A DNA stretch of 64,000 nt, from NCBI GenBank assembly GCA_005503055.1, contig SCOX01000009.1:62001-126000 (forward strand), given 5' to 3'. Shown here piece after piece: positions 1 through 8,314 of this stretch. Under the pieces are notes generated by a model. It was not told the origin of the DNA. It ran no database searches and saw only the letters and a program-made list of their open reading frames with translations. Position numbers and translations under genes: made by a program. How positions within the stretch are numbered: position 1 is the first letter of the stretch; every line of letters starts with the position of its first letter. Source of the DNA: Lysobacteraceae bacterium P (GTDB lineage Bacteria; Pseudomonadota; Gammaproteobacteria; Xanthomonadales; Xanthomonadaceae).

Positions 1-657
1 CTCGGTCGGGGTCGGGCCCCACATGTGCATGCTGATCTTCAGCGACGGAAGTTGCTCGCGTTCGCCGGGCGAAAGGTCGGCCAGGCGGACCGTGCCCGAG
101 GCGGCGGCCGCAGCCGGAAGCGGCAGTCCGATGGCCGGCGCAGGCGCCGCCGTGGATGGCGCGGGCATTGACGGCGTGGCTTCGATGGAGGCTTCGGCCG
201 CGATCGCTCGTGCGGGGACGGAGGCTTCGCGCGGCGGCGGGCCCTCGGCGACGGGCTCGCGCACGATCGCAGGCGCTGCCGGCTGCGGTGCGGCCGCCTG
301 TGGCGCGGGATGGAGCAATTCGGGAACCGGCGCGACAGGCACGCCGGTGGGCGGCAGGGTCGGAGTCGGGTTCGCGACAACCGCGGGCGCCACGATCGTC
401 CCCGGCGCGGGATCGATCGCCACGTTGCGCGCCTGGGCCGGAGCGGTCGCCGCAGACGGCCACCGGATCGCCCATTGGCTCCATGCCAGCGCGGCGGCGG
501 CCATCAACACCGCCAGGCCGGCGAACCACCACGACCAGGCGCGTTTGCGCGGCGCCGTGGCATGGACGAGCGGGGGCAGTTCCGCGTGCAGGTCCGGCAT
601 GCGGCCGCGACGGCGCTCGGCTTCGGACTTGCGCAGGGCGTCGAGGATCAGCGACAT
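1..657 (-). CDS. gspB: GspB-type type II secretion assembly protein (partial, C-terminus cut)
   Basis: The N-terminus MSLILDALRKSEAERRRG is the hallmark start of GspB/ExeB/PulB proteins. One membrane segment follows at about residues 43-62, then a long Pro/Ala-rich periplasmic linker (about 65-190), then the start of the C-terminal GspB domain (LSPGERE...LKISMHMWG), which runs off the left edge; 219 residues are visible. In the family it works with GspA to place the secretin GspD of the type II secretion system through the peptidoglycan. It begins 4 nt after the stop of the gspA-like gene, so the two are almost certainly one operon. Confidence 0.88.
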   Translation of the reverse strand, partial: MSLILDALRKSEAERRRGRMPDLHAELPPLVHATAPRKRAWSWWFAGLAVLMAAAALAWSQWAIRWPSAATAPAQARNVAIDPAPGTIVAPAVVANPTPTLPPTGVPVAPVPELLHPAPQAAAPQPAAPAIVREPVAEGPPPREASVPARAIAAEASIEATPSMPAPSTAAPAPAIGLPLPAAAAASGTVRLADLSPGEREQLPSLKISMHMWGPTPTE

Positions 658-661
658 CGCG

Positions 662-1987
662 TCACTTCACTCCCTGGTCGGGTTCGCCCAGCGAACCGAG
701 CAACTGCGGCACGTCGCCTCGCGCCGCCAGGGCCATCAACGTGGCCGGGCCGACCACGCCGTCGGCGTGCAGGCCGTGATCGCGCTGGAAGCGGCGCACG
801 GCCTCCTGCATGGCCGCATCGAACACCGCCGGCGCCTGCGCTGTCGGCAAGTAGGCGGGATGCAGGCGATGAGCGATCCATTCCACCACCGCGCCGGTCG
901 CACCGGGGCGCAATGGCGTATCACGCAGCGCCGCGGCGAAGGCTTCCGCGTCCAGTCCCGTCGCCCGCGGTGCCGCCGGCCGGGCCTTCGCGATGGGTGC
1001 GGCGGACACCGCAGGCGCGACCGCAGCGGCTTCGGCGCGCGCCGGCGCACGCGTCCACCACCAGGCGGCGACGGCCACCGCCGCAAACACCAGCGCGACC
1101 GCCGGCGCCGCGATCGCCCAACGACGGCGCGTGCGGGCCGGACTCGCGGGCAGCACTTCGGCGGCGGCGCGATCGACCCAGCGCGCATCCAGCATCGCCA
1201 CGTCGTGCGCATAGCCGGCGAGCAGGCTGCGTTCGGCGATCACGTTGACCAGGCGCGGCACGCCGCCGGCGTGCGCATGGATGCGCTTGACCGCCGAAGC
1301 GTCGAAAGGAAAACGCGTCCCGCCCGCGATGCGGTAACGGTGGCGCAGGTACTCGCCGGTCTCGGCGGCGTCCAGCGGCGTGAGATGGAAGCGTGCGGTG
1401 ATGCGCTGGGCGAGCTGGCGCATGTCCTCGCGCGCGAGGATGCGGCGCAGTTCCGGCTGCGCCAGCAACACGATCTGCAGCAGCTTCTGCGTGGGCGTTT
1501 CCAGGTTGGTGAGCAGGCGCACCTGTTCCAGCGCCTCGACCGACAGGTTCTGCGCCTCGTCGATCACCAGCACCACGCGCAGGCCCTGCGCATAGGCGTC
1601 GAGCAGGTACGCGTTGAGCGCGTCGACCAGTGCCTTTGCACTGCCGCGCCGGCTCGCGCCCGACGCGTCGTCGAGGTCGATGTGCAATTCCTCGCAGACC
1701 GTTTCCAGCAGTTCGATCGGCGTCAGGCGCGGATTGAGCACCAGGGCGACGCGGGTGGGCGCGCTGTCTTCCATTTGCGCGACCTGTTCCAGCAGCAACC
1801 GGCACAGCGTGGTCTTGCCCGTGCCGACTTCACCGGTGAGCTGGACGAAACCGCCGCCGCCGCCTTGCGTGATCCCGAACAGCAGGTGCGCGAGCGCATC
1901 GCGGTGGCGCTCGCTGAGGAACACGAAACGCGGATCCGGCGTGATCGAGAACGGCGGCTCGCTCAGGCCGTAGTGCTCGAGATACAT
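662..1987 (-). CDS. gspA: GspA/ExeA-family AAA ATPase with peptidoglycan-binding domain
   Basis: 441 residues. An N-terminal AAA ATPase carries a Walker A motif (GEVGTGKTT, about residues 52-60) and a Walker B-like VLVIDEAQNL near 140. A single membrane helix lies at about 291-312, followed by a periplasmic PG_binding_1 domain (about 370-430, AVRRFQRDHGLHADGVVGPAT). This cytoplasm-membrane-periplasm design is that of ExeA/GspA, which remodels or binds peptidoglycan so the type II secretion secretin can assemble. It sits directly upstream of gspB. Other secretion genes are not in the window. Confidence 0.88.
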   Translation of the reverse strand: MYLEHYGLSEPPFSITPDPRFVFLSERHRDALAHLLFGITQGGGGGFVQLTGEVGTGKTTLCRLLLEQVAQMEDSAPTRVALVLNPRLTPIELLETVCEELHIDLDDASGASRRGSAKALVDALNAYLLDAYAQGLRVVLVIDEAQNLSVEALEQVRLLTNLETPTQKLLQIVLLAQPELRRILAREDMRQLAQRITARFHLTPLDAAETGEYLRHRYRIAGGTRFPFDASAVKRIHAHAGGVPRLVNVIAERSLLAGYAHDVAMLDARWVDRAAAEVLPASPARTRRRWAIAAPAVALVFAAVAVAAWWWTRAPARAEAAAVAPAVSAAPIAKARPAAPRATGLDAEAFAAALRDTPLRPGATGAVVEWIAHRLHPAYLPTAQAPAVFDAAMQEAVRRFQRDHGLHADGVVGPATLMALAARGDVPQLLGSLGEPDQGVK

Positions 1988-2050
1988 GCGCTGCCAGCTG
2001 GAGGTGAGGCGTCTAGCCTGCCACGAAAACGGCGGGCCCGGCGGGACGGA

Positions 2051-2989
2051 TCACTCCGCCGCGCCTTTCGCCTCGGCCGTGCCCAGCACTTCGCGCTGCA
2101 ACGGGCGCGGCCGGCCCAGCAGCGGGTGGATGAACACGGCGGCGAGGATGACGGCCACGCCGGCGTAGAACAGCGGCGTCAGTTCGCGCTGTTCGCCCAG
2201 CAGCAGGGCCGCCAGGACGATGGCGTAGACCGGTTCCAGGTTCACCGCGAGTTGCTGGGCGAAGGCGCTCATGTGGCGCAGCGCCACCAGCGACAGGCTG
2301 AACGGGAGCAGCGTGCAGGCCAGCGCCAGAGCGAGCAGCAGGGCGCCGTCGTGCGCGGATGGCGTCACCAGCAACGGGCCGGCGAAGGCCGGGAAGATCA
2401 TCGGCATCAGCGGCGCGAGCAGGGTCAGCACGAGCACGCCCGCGCCGAGTTCCAGCGCCGTCACGGTGAGCGGGTCGCCGTGTTCGACCATGCGCTTGTT
2501 GAGCGAACCGAACACCGCCACCAGCAGCGCCGACAACGCGCCCACCGCGATGCCCGCACGCATGCCGCCCGGCACGCCGCCCACCACCATCGCCACGCCC
2601 GGCAGCACCATCAACCCCAACGCGAGTTCGCGCTTGGAGAAACGCGTGCGCGTGAGCCAGGGTTCGATCATCGCCACGAACACCGTGCCCAGCGCCATGC
2701 ACGTCGCGCCGACCGAGGCGTTCGACAACTTGATCGCGCCGTAGAAGGTGAGCCAGTGCAGCGCGACCAGCGCGCCGATGCCGGCGTAGGCGAGCATCGT
2801 GCGTGGCGACATGGCGCGCAGCCCGCGCCACACGCGCGGCACCAGGGCCAGCGCAACCACCACCAGCAACATCCGCCACCACACCAAAGGCAGCGCGGGC
2901 AGGGTGATGAGCTTGCCCAGGATGGCGGTGAAGCCCCACAGCAGCACGCAGAAATGGATTTGCAGTTGCGCCTTGCCGGTCGGGGTCAT
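2051..2989 (-). CDS. EamA/DMT-family permease
   Basis: 312 residues with about ten hydrophobic segments in two EamA repeats, typical of drug/metabolite transporter family exporters. I chose the ATG at 2989 (MTPTGKAQLQIHFCVLLWGF) because an internal start places the first membrane helix near the N-terminus as in homologues; an in-frame start at 3070 would add 27 non-membrane residues. The substrate cannot be told from sequence. The C-terminal 25 residues are hydrophilic. It is on the same strand as gspAB, but the 63-nt gap and unrelated function suggest a separate unit. Confidence 0.8.
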   Translation of the reverse strand: MTPTGKAQLQIHFCVLLWGFTAILGKLITLPALPLVWWRMLLVVVALALVPRVWRGLRAMSPRTMLAYAGIGALVALHWLTFYGAIKLSNASVGATCMALGTVFVAMIEPWLTRTRFSKRELALGLMVLPGVAMVVGGVPGGMRAGIAVGALSALLVAVFGSLNKRMVEHGDPLTVTALELGAGVLVLTLLAPLMPMIFPAFAGPLLVTPSAHDGALLLALALACTLLPFSLSLVALRHMSAFAQQLAVNLEPVYAIVLAALLLGEQRELTPLFYAGVAVILAAVFIHPLLGRPRPLQREVLGTAEAKGAAE

Positions 2990-3077
2990 GCGATGGAAGC
3001 AGGTAGGAAGAGGGCGCCATTGTCGCCGGAACGCGTTCCCCGCCGCCGTGCCGACGTCGTCGGACTCCATCCGCCTG

Positions 3078-3210
3078 CCGTCATCCCGGCGGAGGCCGGG
3101 ATCCAGGCCGTCAGGCTTTCCGGCACGTCATCCCCGCGAAGGCCGGGATCCAGGCCGTCACGATCCGCCCCATCTCGTCATTCCAGCGAAAGCTGGAACC
3201 CATTTTGATC
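3078..3210. repeat. Cluster of three REP-type hairpins
   Basis: Three short palindromes of the form GTCATCCC-stem-GCGAAGG-stem-GGGATCCAGGCCGTCA lie at about 3078-3115, 3127-3160 and 3177-3210. The stems differ (CCGGC..GCCGG versus CCAGC..GCTGG) while the GCGAA/GCGGA loop is kept. The same family recurs at least a dozen more times in this window. No coding function is proposed. Confidence 0.75.
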
Positions 3211-3437
3211 CTGCTCTTGCGTCTGCACAGATGAAACAACAAAGCAGCAGCAAGGCTTCCGATCGGCTGCGCCGCTCGGGTCACTTTTCTTTGCTTGCCC
3301 AAAGTCCGACTGGATTCCCTTCGGTCAAAAAGTAACCCAAAGAAAGGGCAGTGGGCCCAAACCAATCCCACGACCAGATTGAGCAAAGGCGCGTTCGCGA
3401 TTCGCCTTCCATGGCTCAGCGCTCACCGCCGCACATC
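3127..3437. repeat. 310-bp dispersed repeat, copy 1
   Basis: This block is about 90% identical by eye to 35206-35516. It starts with two REP hairpins and continues through a unique-looking core (GATGAAACAACAAAGCAGC..., then CACTTTTCTTTGCTTGCCC and AAAGTAACCCA), where TTTCTTTG and CAAAGAAA can pair. The minus strand reads without stops through the core in both copies (...KVTRAAQPIGSLAAALLFHLC...), but there is no convincing start or ribosome binding site, so I do not call a gene. With the flanking gap it accounts for most of the 698-bp space between the permease and the TonB receptor. Confidence 0.7.
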
Positions 3438-3626
3438 CTGTGCGGCGCCCTTCGGGGCCAGCGATCTGTTTGGCTGTTCAACGGCAACACCAACGGCAAT
3501 CGAAGCCCCGTCATCAGCGCCTTGGCGGGAATGACGGCATTACCCGACGTCTCGGCTCAACCGGCCGCCGGGCCGGAACCCGCTGTTCCGACAATTCCGT
3601 CACATTTGCCGACTCGGGCGAAAAAA

Positions 3627-3655
3627 TTGGCAAATTCTTAACATTTCGTTTTAGG
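3627..3655 (+). promoter_or_regulatory. Possible promoter of the TonB receptor gene
   Basis: A conspicuously AT-rich patch in a GC-rich gap holds TTGGCA (3627-3632) and TTTAGG (3650-3655) with a 17-nt spacer, about 35 nt before the start codon. The -35 match is good and the -10 match is weak. A ribosome binding site (GGGAGAG) lies at 3679-3685. Confidence 0.3.
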
Positions 3656-3687
3656 CTGGACGCCATTCGCCACCGCAGGGAGAGCCT

Positions 3688-6150
3688 ATGAGCCAGCACC
3701 GCAGCCGTCCGTTCCGTGCCCGTCTGTCCACTGCGGTGTCCACCGCGCTCTGGCTGGGAGGCGGGCTGCTCGCCAGTGCCGCGGCCCAGGCCCAGCAGGC
3801 ACCGCCGACCACCGGCGAGCCGCAGACGACCGCGGAGGCCCGCGCCGAAGATACGGGCGCCCGCACGCTGGAGACCGTTTCCGTCCTGGGCTCGCGCCGC
3901 GTGCAGCGTTCCTCCGACACCACCTCGATGTCGCCGGTCGACGTGCTGCCGATGGACCAGGCCGTCGAGGAAGGCGCGCAGTTCGACCTGGCGCAGACGC
4001 TGCAGTACGCCTCGCCCTCGTTCACCTCCACCCGCCAGACCGGCGCCGACGGCGCCGACCTGATCGACGGCGCCGCGCTGCGCGGCCTGGGTTCGGACCA
4101 GACGCTGGTACTGGTGAACGGCAAGCGCCACCACACCGTGTCGCTGGTGAACATCTACGGCGCGCGCAATCGCGGCAACACCGGTACCGATCTCAACTCG
4201 GTCCCGCTGATGGCGATCGACGCGGTCGAAGTGCTGCGCGACGGCGCCGCGGCGCAGTACGGCTCCGACGCGATCGCCGGCGTCATCAACATCTCGCTCA
4301 AGCGCGACAAGGGCTGCGAGGCCGTGGCCGGCTACGGCGAATACACCCGCGGCGACGGCGAGAACTGGCTCGCCACCGCCTACTGCGGCGCGCAGCTCGC
4401 GACCGGCGGCATGTTCACGGTCACCGGCGAATGGCAGGACCGCGACCGTTCCGACCGTTCGGTGCCCAAGGGCAGCCCGCGCATCATCGGCGACTCCAAG
4501 GTCACCAACCGCACCGTCTTCCTCAACGGCGACTCGCCGATCGGCGAGGCCACCGAGGTCTACTTCACCGCCGGCATGCAGTCGCGCGACGCGTCCTCGG
4601 CGGCGTTCGCGCGCGAAGGCATCGGCTCGGAGGATATCCCGTCGCGCAACTCGGCGGCGATGTACCCCGACGGCTTCGTGCCCTTCATCGACGGCGAGCT
4701 GGAAGACCGCTTCGGCATCATCGGCGTGCGCGGCGATATCGCGCAGTGGCACTGGGACCTGTCGCACACCTACGGCTACAACGAGCTGCGCTACACGATC
4801 AACAACACGCTCAATGCCTCTCTGGCCAATCTCGATCTGCTCAACGGCGGTGCCGGCATCAGCCCGGCGGGCTTCGACGCGGGTGGATTCTCGTTCGAGC
4901 AGAACACCAGCAACTTCGACGTGTCGCGCTATTTCGACGGCCCGCTGAGCGGCATCAACGTCGCCTTCGGTCTGGAGCGACGCGAGGAGCGCTACCGCAT
5001 CCGCCAGGGCGAGGAAGGTTCGTACCTGGATTACGACGGCGCGGGCGAGGGCGGCAATCCAGGCAGCCAGGGCTTTCCGGGTTTCCAGCCGGGCGACGAG
5101 ACCGACAAGTCGCGCGACAGCTATGCCGCGTACGCGGACGTGGAAGTCAATTTCACCGACCGATTCATGATGGATTACGCGGTGCGCTACGAGGACTACA
5201 GCGACTTCGGCACCACGCTGGACGGCAAGATCGCCGCCGGCTTCCGCGCCACCGACGAGGTGCTGCTGCGCGGTTCGGTGAGCACCGGCTTCCGCGCGCC
5301 GTCGCTGCAGCAGAAGTACTTCTCCTCCACCATCACCGACTTCATCAGCGGCGAGCCGGTGGACGTGGTGATCGCCTCCAACGACAGCGAACTGGCGCGG
5401 CTGGCCGGCGTGCCCAACCTCACCGAGGAAACCTCGCAGAGCGCGACGCTGGGCCTGACGTGGACGCCGCAGGACAACCTGTCGCTCACCGTCGACCTGT
5501 ACCGCATCGACATCGACGACCGCATCGTGCTCAGCGGCGACTTCGACACCACGGACCCGGCGATCGGACCGATCCTGGAAGCGATGGACGTGGGCCTGGC
5601 GCGGTTCTTCTTCAACGCGGTGGACACGCGCACCGAAGGCGCGGACGTCACGGTGACCTACGACTTCGATTGGGCCGACGCGAAGTGGAGCACCTACCTG
5701 GGCGCGAACTGGAACAAGACCGAAGTGACGCAGGTGAACACGCCGCCCGAACTGGCCGGCCGCGAGGACACGATCCTGCCCGAGCGCGATCGCCTGTTCA
5801 TCGAGAACGGCGCGCCGCGCAGCAAGGCGGTGCTGGGCGTGGACTACTCGCGCGGCAAGTGGGACGCGAACGTGAAGGGCATCTATTTCGGCGAGCAGGA
5901 GCTGGGCACCTTCTCCGGTACCGAGTCCGGCGTGCCGAACCAGCATTACGCGAGCAAGGCCTCGGCCGATGTCAGCCTCACGTATTCCTTCACCGACAAC
6001 ACCAAGTTCACCGTCGGCGGCGCGAACGTGTTCGACAAGTTCCCCACGCGCCAGAACCCCGACGAGACCGACAACGGCCATATCTACGAAAGCGTGCAGT
6101 TCGGCCTGAACGGCGCGGCATGGTACGTGAGGTTGTGGCACAAGTTCTGA
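3688..6150 (+). CDS. TonB-dependent outer-membrane receptor
   Basis: 820 residues. A long signal peptide ends near AAAQAQ (about residue 36). A TonB-box-like LETVSVLG follows near 66, then a plug domain (about 75-220, with LVNGKRHHTVSL and AIDAVEVLRDGAAAQYGSDAIAGVINI), then a beta-barrel ending in WYVRLWHKF with the terminal aromatic residue needed for outer-membrane insertion. It uses TonB/ExbBD energy to import a bulky nutrient; the ligand (siderophore, sugar or other) cannot be assigned. It stands alone with no transporter or regulator next to it. The start has a good GGGAGAG ribosome binding site. Confidence 0.93.
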   Translation: MSQHRSRPFRARLSTAVSTALWLGGGLLASAAAQAQQAPPTTGEPQTTAEARAEDTGARTLETVSVLGSRRVQRSSDTTSMSPVDVLPMDQAVEEGAQFDLAQTLQYASPSFTSTRQTGADGADLIDGAALRGLGSDQTLVLVNGKRHHTVSLVNIYGARNRGNTGTDLNSVPLMAIDAVEVLRDGAAAQYGSDAIAGVINISLKRDKGCEAVAGYGEYTRGDGENWLATAYCGAQLATGGMFTVTGEWQDRDRSDRSVPKGSPRIIGDSKVTNRTVFLNGDSPIGEATEVYFTAGMQSRDASSAAFAREGIGSEDIPSRNSAAMYPDGFVPFIDGELEDRFGIIGVRGDIAQWHWDLSHTYGYNELRYTINNTLNASLANLDLLNGGAGISPAGFDAGGFSFEQNTSNFDVSRYFDGPLSGINVAFGLERREERYRIRQGEEGSYLDYDGAGEGGNPGSQGFPGFQPGDETDKSRDSYAAYADVEVNFTDRFMMDYAVRYEDYSDFGTTLDGKIAAGFRATDEVLLRGSVSTGFRAPSLQQKYFSSTITDFISGEPVDVVIASNDSELARLAGVPNLTEETSQSATLGLTWTPQDNLSLTVDLYRIDIDDRIVLSGDFDTTDPAIGPILEAMDVGLARFFFNAVDTRTEGADVTVTYDFDWADAKWSTYLGANWNKTEVTQVNTPPELAGREDTILPERDRLFIENGAPRSKAVLGVDYSRGKWDANVKGIYFGEQELGTFSGTESGVPNQHYASKASADVSLTYSFTDNTKFTVGGANVFDKFPTRQNPDETDNGHIYESVQFGLNGAAWYVRLWHKF

Positions 6151-6167
6151 GCGGGGCAACCCGCGCT

Positions 6168-6291
6168 CTGCTCCTCCCCCTGCGTGCGGGGGGAGGATGG
6201 GAGGGGGAGTGAGGTGCGCCAGCGCCGAGCTCGTCGCGATGCGACTTCGCGCCCCCTCCGCAACCCTTCCCCTGCACGCAGGGGAGGGGAA
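6168..6291. repeat. Paired inverted repeat (REPIN-like), CTCCTCCCCCTGC type
   Basis: Two GC-rich hairpins face each other: CTCCTCCCCCTGCGTGCGGG...GGAGG at 6171-6196 and CCCTTCCCCTGCACGCAGGG...GAGGG at 6263-6287, with about 65 nt between. The same two-hairpin design occurs at 9659-9763. It lies right after the TonB receptor stop and may also work as a transcript-end structure. Confidence 0.65.
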
Positions 6292-6349
6292 AAGTGTTGT
6301 GATGCGGCTTCAGCGGTAATGATGGCTTGAGTTCCAACGGGTTCCCGCC

Positions 6350-6691
6350 ATGAGCGACGCACTCATCGCCCACCTGCACGACCTGCTCGATCCGCTCGGC
6401 GGGGTCACTACGCGCGCGATGTTCGGCGGGCATGGCGTGTACGTGGACGGTGCGCTGATCGGCGTGGTGATGGAAGAGGCGCTGTACCTGAAGGTCGATG
6501 CGGAGACGCGCCTGCATTTCGAGGCCATCGGCAGTGAGCCCTACGTCTATCTGGGGCAGGCCGAGCCGATCACGATGAGCTACTGGTCGGTGCCCGAGAT
6601 TGCGATGGAATCGGCCGAGGCGATGCGGCCGTGGGCGCAACTCGCGCTCGCGGCGGCCGAACGTGCCGGGCGCAAGCCGAAAGCTTCGTAG
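6350..6691 (+). CDS. TfoX N-terminal-domain protein
   Basis: 113 residues matching the TfoX/Sxy N-terminal domain (LLDPLGGVTTRAMFGGHGVYVDG...YLKVDAETR...YW VPEIAMESAEAMRPWAQLAL). Full TfoX proteins that control competence have a second C-terminal helical domain, which is missing here, so this is the common single-domain form whose function is unknown. The start is an ATG without a strong ribosome binding site. It is bounded by repeats on both sides and has no operon partner. Confidence 0.82.
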   Translation: MSDALIAHLHDLLDPLGGVTTRAMFGGHGVYVDGALIGVVMEEALYLKVDAETRLHFEAIGSEPYVYLGQAEPITMSYWSVPEIAMESAEAMRPWAQLALAAAERAGRKPKAS

Positions 6692-6757
6692 TCATCCGGC
6701 GAAGGCCGGGTCCCAGTCTTCGTAGTCCGGGTAAGCGAAGCGCACCCGGGGACGCGT
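6691..6757. repeat. REP hairpin plus CCCGGGTAAGCG-type palindrome
   Basis: A REP hairpin (CATCCGGCGAAGGCCGGGTCCCA, 6693-6716) is followed by TCCGGGTAAGCGAAGCGCACCCGGGG (about 6726-6752). The second element is a different repeat family, found again three times at 20346-20465. Confidence 0.6.
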
Positions 6758-6789
6758 CATGCCGCCATCGGCCGGCTGTCACCGACTGG

Positions 6790-6982
6790 CCGCAACTCAC
6801 CGACAGTCACACCGGCCGTCACTCCGGCGGTCACTCCGGCCGTCACTCCGGCCGTCACTCCCCGACCGTCACTCATCGACCGTCATTCACCGACAGTCAT
6901 TCACCGACAGTCATTCACCGACAGTCATTCACCGACAGTCATTCACCGACAGTCACACCGACCGTCACTCCCCGGCCGTCTT
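6790..6982. repeat. Tandem minisatellite of 12- and 14-bp units
   Basis: Four perfect head-to-tail copies of CGACAGTCATTCAC occupy 6891-6946. They are flanked on both sides by variant 12-bp (CGGCCGTCACTC) and 14-bp units, so the whole tract is about 15 units. All units share (C)CGNC(A/C)GTCA, also seen in the GCCGTCA flank of the local REP elements. It reads open in some frames (His/Ser/Arg-rich), but I see no gene there. With the REP elements it fills the 569-bp gap before yceI. Confidence 0.8.
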
Positions 6983-6990
6983 CCACAGGC

Positions 6991-7152
6991 CGTCATCCCG
7001 GCGAAGGCCGGGATCCAGGCCGTCACGCGTTCCGCCCCATCACGTCATTCCAGCGAAAGCTGGAACCCATTTTGATCTTGATTTGGCTCTTGCTCCTGCC
7101 TAGGCGAGACAACTCACGTCCTCCCGGCGAAGGCCGGGACCCAGGCCGTCAC
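6991..7152. repeat. Three REP-type hairpins
   Basis: Copies at about 6991-7025 (CCCGGCGAAGGCCGGG), 7043-7077 (TTCCAGCGAAAGCTGGAA, followed by CCCATTTTGATC exactly as in the 310-bp repeats) and 7117-7151 (CTCCCGGCGAAGGCCGGGAC). They alternate stem types while keeping the GCGAA loop. Confidence 0.7.
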
Positions 7153-7184
7153 GCCACCGCGATCCGCGTCATTCGTGGCCGCCA

Positions 7185-7211
7185 TGTCGATTTCACCGAT
7201 TCCCGTTCGTC
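7185..7211 (+). promoter_or_regulatory. Candidate ECF-sigma promoter of yceI
   Basis: TGTCGA (7185-7190), a 17-nt spacer and CGTC (7208-7211), about 50 nt before the yceI start. The same elements with the same spacing lie upstream of the YCII gene at 12200 on the other strand. Identity extends outside the boxes (ATGTCGATT and GTTCGTCGTTCCC in both). TGTCGA/CG(A/T)C is the motif I recall for ECF42 sigma factors, and such a sigma gene lies between the two sites. Confidence 0.6.
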
Positions 7212-7260
7212 GTTCCCTTGAAGGCCGCAAACACGCAGGCCACCACGACGAGGAATCCCG

Positions 7261-7866
7261 ATGTCCGCACGCCGTTTTTCGCTGCTCACGACGCTGCCCC
7301 CGACGCTGCTCGCCGCCGCGCTTCTCGCCGCCACTGCCGCGGCCAGCGCCGCACCGGCGGTCTACGAGATCGATCCCGCGCATACCTACCCCAGCTTCGA
7401 AGCCGACCACATGGGCGTTTCCGTGTGGCGCGGCAAGTTCAATCGCAGCCAGGGCGAGATCGTGCTGGACAAGGCCGCGGGCACGGGCAGCGTGAATGTG
7501 GTCATCGACACCGCCAGCATCGATTACGGGCTGGATGCGATGAACGATGAGGCCCGCAAGGACACGCTGCTGGATACCCCGAAGTTCCCGCAGGCCACCT
7601 ACACCGGCACGCTGGTCGATTTCCGCGACGGCGCGCCGACGCGCGTGAAGGGCCAGTTGACGCTGCACGGCGTCACGCGGCCGGTCGAGCTGGCGATCAC
7701 GCGCTTCAAGTGCGTCCCGCATTCGCTGCACAAGCGCGAGCTCTGCGGCGCCGATGCCCACGGCGAATTCCGCCGCGACGAATTCGGCATCGACGCAGGC
7801 AAGGACTACGGCTTCGACATGAACGTGGCGCTGCGCATCCAGGTCGAAGCCGCGCGCAAGCCGTGA
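7261..7866 (+). CDS. yceI: YceI-family periplasmic lipid-binding protein
   Basis: 201 residues: a signal peptide of about 31 residues (cleavage after AAASA), then one YceI lipocalin-like domain (YEIDPAHTYPSFEADHMGVSVWRGKFN...GSVNVVIDTASIDYG...KFPQATYTG...VKGQLTLHGVTRPVEL...FGIDAGKDYG). Family members bind polyisoprenoid or quinone-like lipids in the periplasm and are often induced by stress or high pH. It is followed 79 nt later on the same strand by the DUF1428 gene. A candidate ECF-type promoter lies about 50 nt upstream, which suggests control by the sigma factor at 8283-9611. Confidence 0.9.
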   Translation: MSARRFSLLTTLPPTLLAAALLAATAAASAAPAVYEIDPAHTYPSFEADHMGVSVWRGKFNRSQGEIVLDKAAGTGSVNVVIDTASIDYGLDAMNDEARKDTLLDTPKFPQATYTGTLVDFRDGAPTRVKGQLTLHGVTRPVELAITRFKCVPHSLHKRELCGADAHGEFRRDEFGIDAGKDYGFDMNVALRIQVEAARKP

Positions 7867-7945
7867 AGCAGACCTTGCGCTAACACACCGTGTTCCATCC
7901 TGCGGCTTCCGCCGCGACCACCGCCCCACGCTAAGGAGTGAACTG

Positions 7946-8314
7946 ATGGCTTTCTATGTCGATGGTTTCGTCGTCCCCGTTCCGAAAGACAATGTGGACG
8001 CCTACAAGAAGATCGCGCGCACCGCAGGCAAGGTCTGGCTGGAATACGGAGCGCTGGAGTACCACGAGTGCGTCGCCGACGACGTGCAGCCGGGCAAGGT
8101 CACCTCGTTCCCGCAGTCGGTGAAGCTCAAGCCGGACGAGGTCGTCGTGTTCTCGTGGATCACCTACAAGTCGCGTGCCGCGCGCGACAAGATCAACGCC
8201 AAGGTCATGAAGGATCCGCGCATCGCCGGCATGGATCCCAAAACGATGCCGTTCGACGGCAAGCGCATGTTCTGGGGCGGATTCAAGCCGATCGTTTCGA
8301 TGACGGCCGACTGA
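7946..8314 (+). CDS. DUF1428 (YbaA-like) protein
   Basis: 122 residues covering a complete DUF1428 domain (MAFYVDGFVVPVPKDNVDAYKKIARTAGKVW...YHECVADDVQPGK...KRMFWGGF). The fold is a dimeric alpha-beta barrel, and no biochemical role is established. A strong ribosome binding site (TAAGGAGTG) precedes the ATG. Its last 32 bp overlap the end of the convergent sigma-factor gene. Its position after yceI suggests cotranscription from the promoter at 7185. Confidence 0.87.
   Translation: MAFYVDGFVVPVPKDNVDAYKKIARTAGKVWLEYGALEYHECVADDVQPGKVTSFPQSVKLKPDEVVVFSWITYKSRAARDKINAKVMKDPRIAGMDPKTMPFDGKRMFWGGFKPIVSMTAD

Noticed and set aside
23-3208. 1061-residue plus-strand open frame covering the first 3.2 kb
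   Set aside because: It is antisense to gspB, gspA and the EamA permease, whose domains are clear. Its product is Arg/His/Gly-rich low complexity, as expected for the opposite strand of high-GC genes.
3111-3386. Minus-strand open frame in the 310-bp repeat (HCPFFGLLFDRRESSRTLG...)
   Set aside because: Kept open in both repeat copies, but there is no ribosome binding site or credible start and REP hairpins form part of it. Reported as a repeat, with the open frame noted as a finding.
3514-6159. 881-residue minus-strand open frame opposite the TonB receptor
   Set aside because: Shadow of the receptor gene; composition is Arg/Val/His-biased and no domain is visible.
6631-7221. His/Ser/Thr-rich open frame through the minisatellite
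   Set aside because: Produced by the 12/14-bp units; it crosses REP hairpins and has no start signal.
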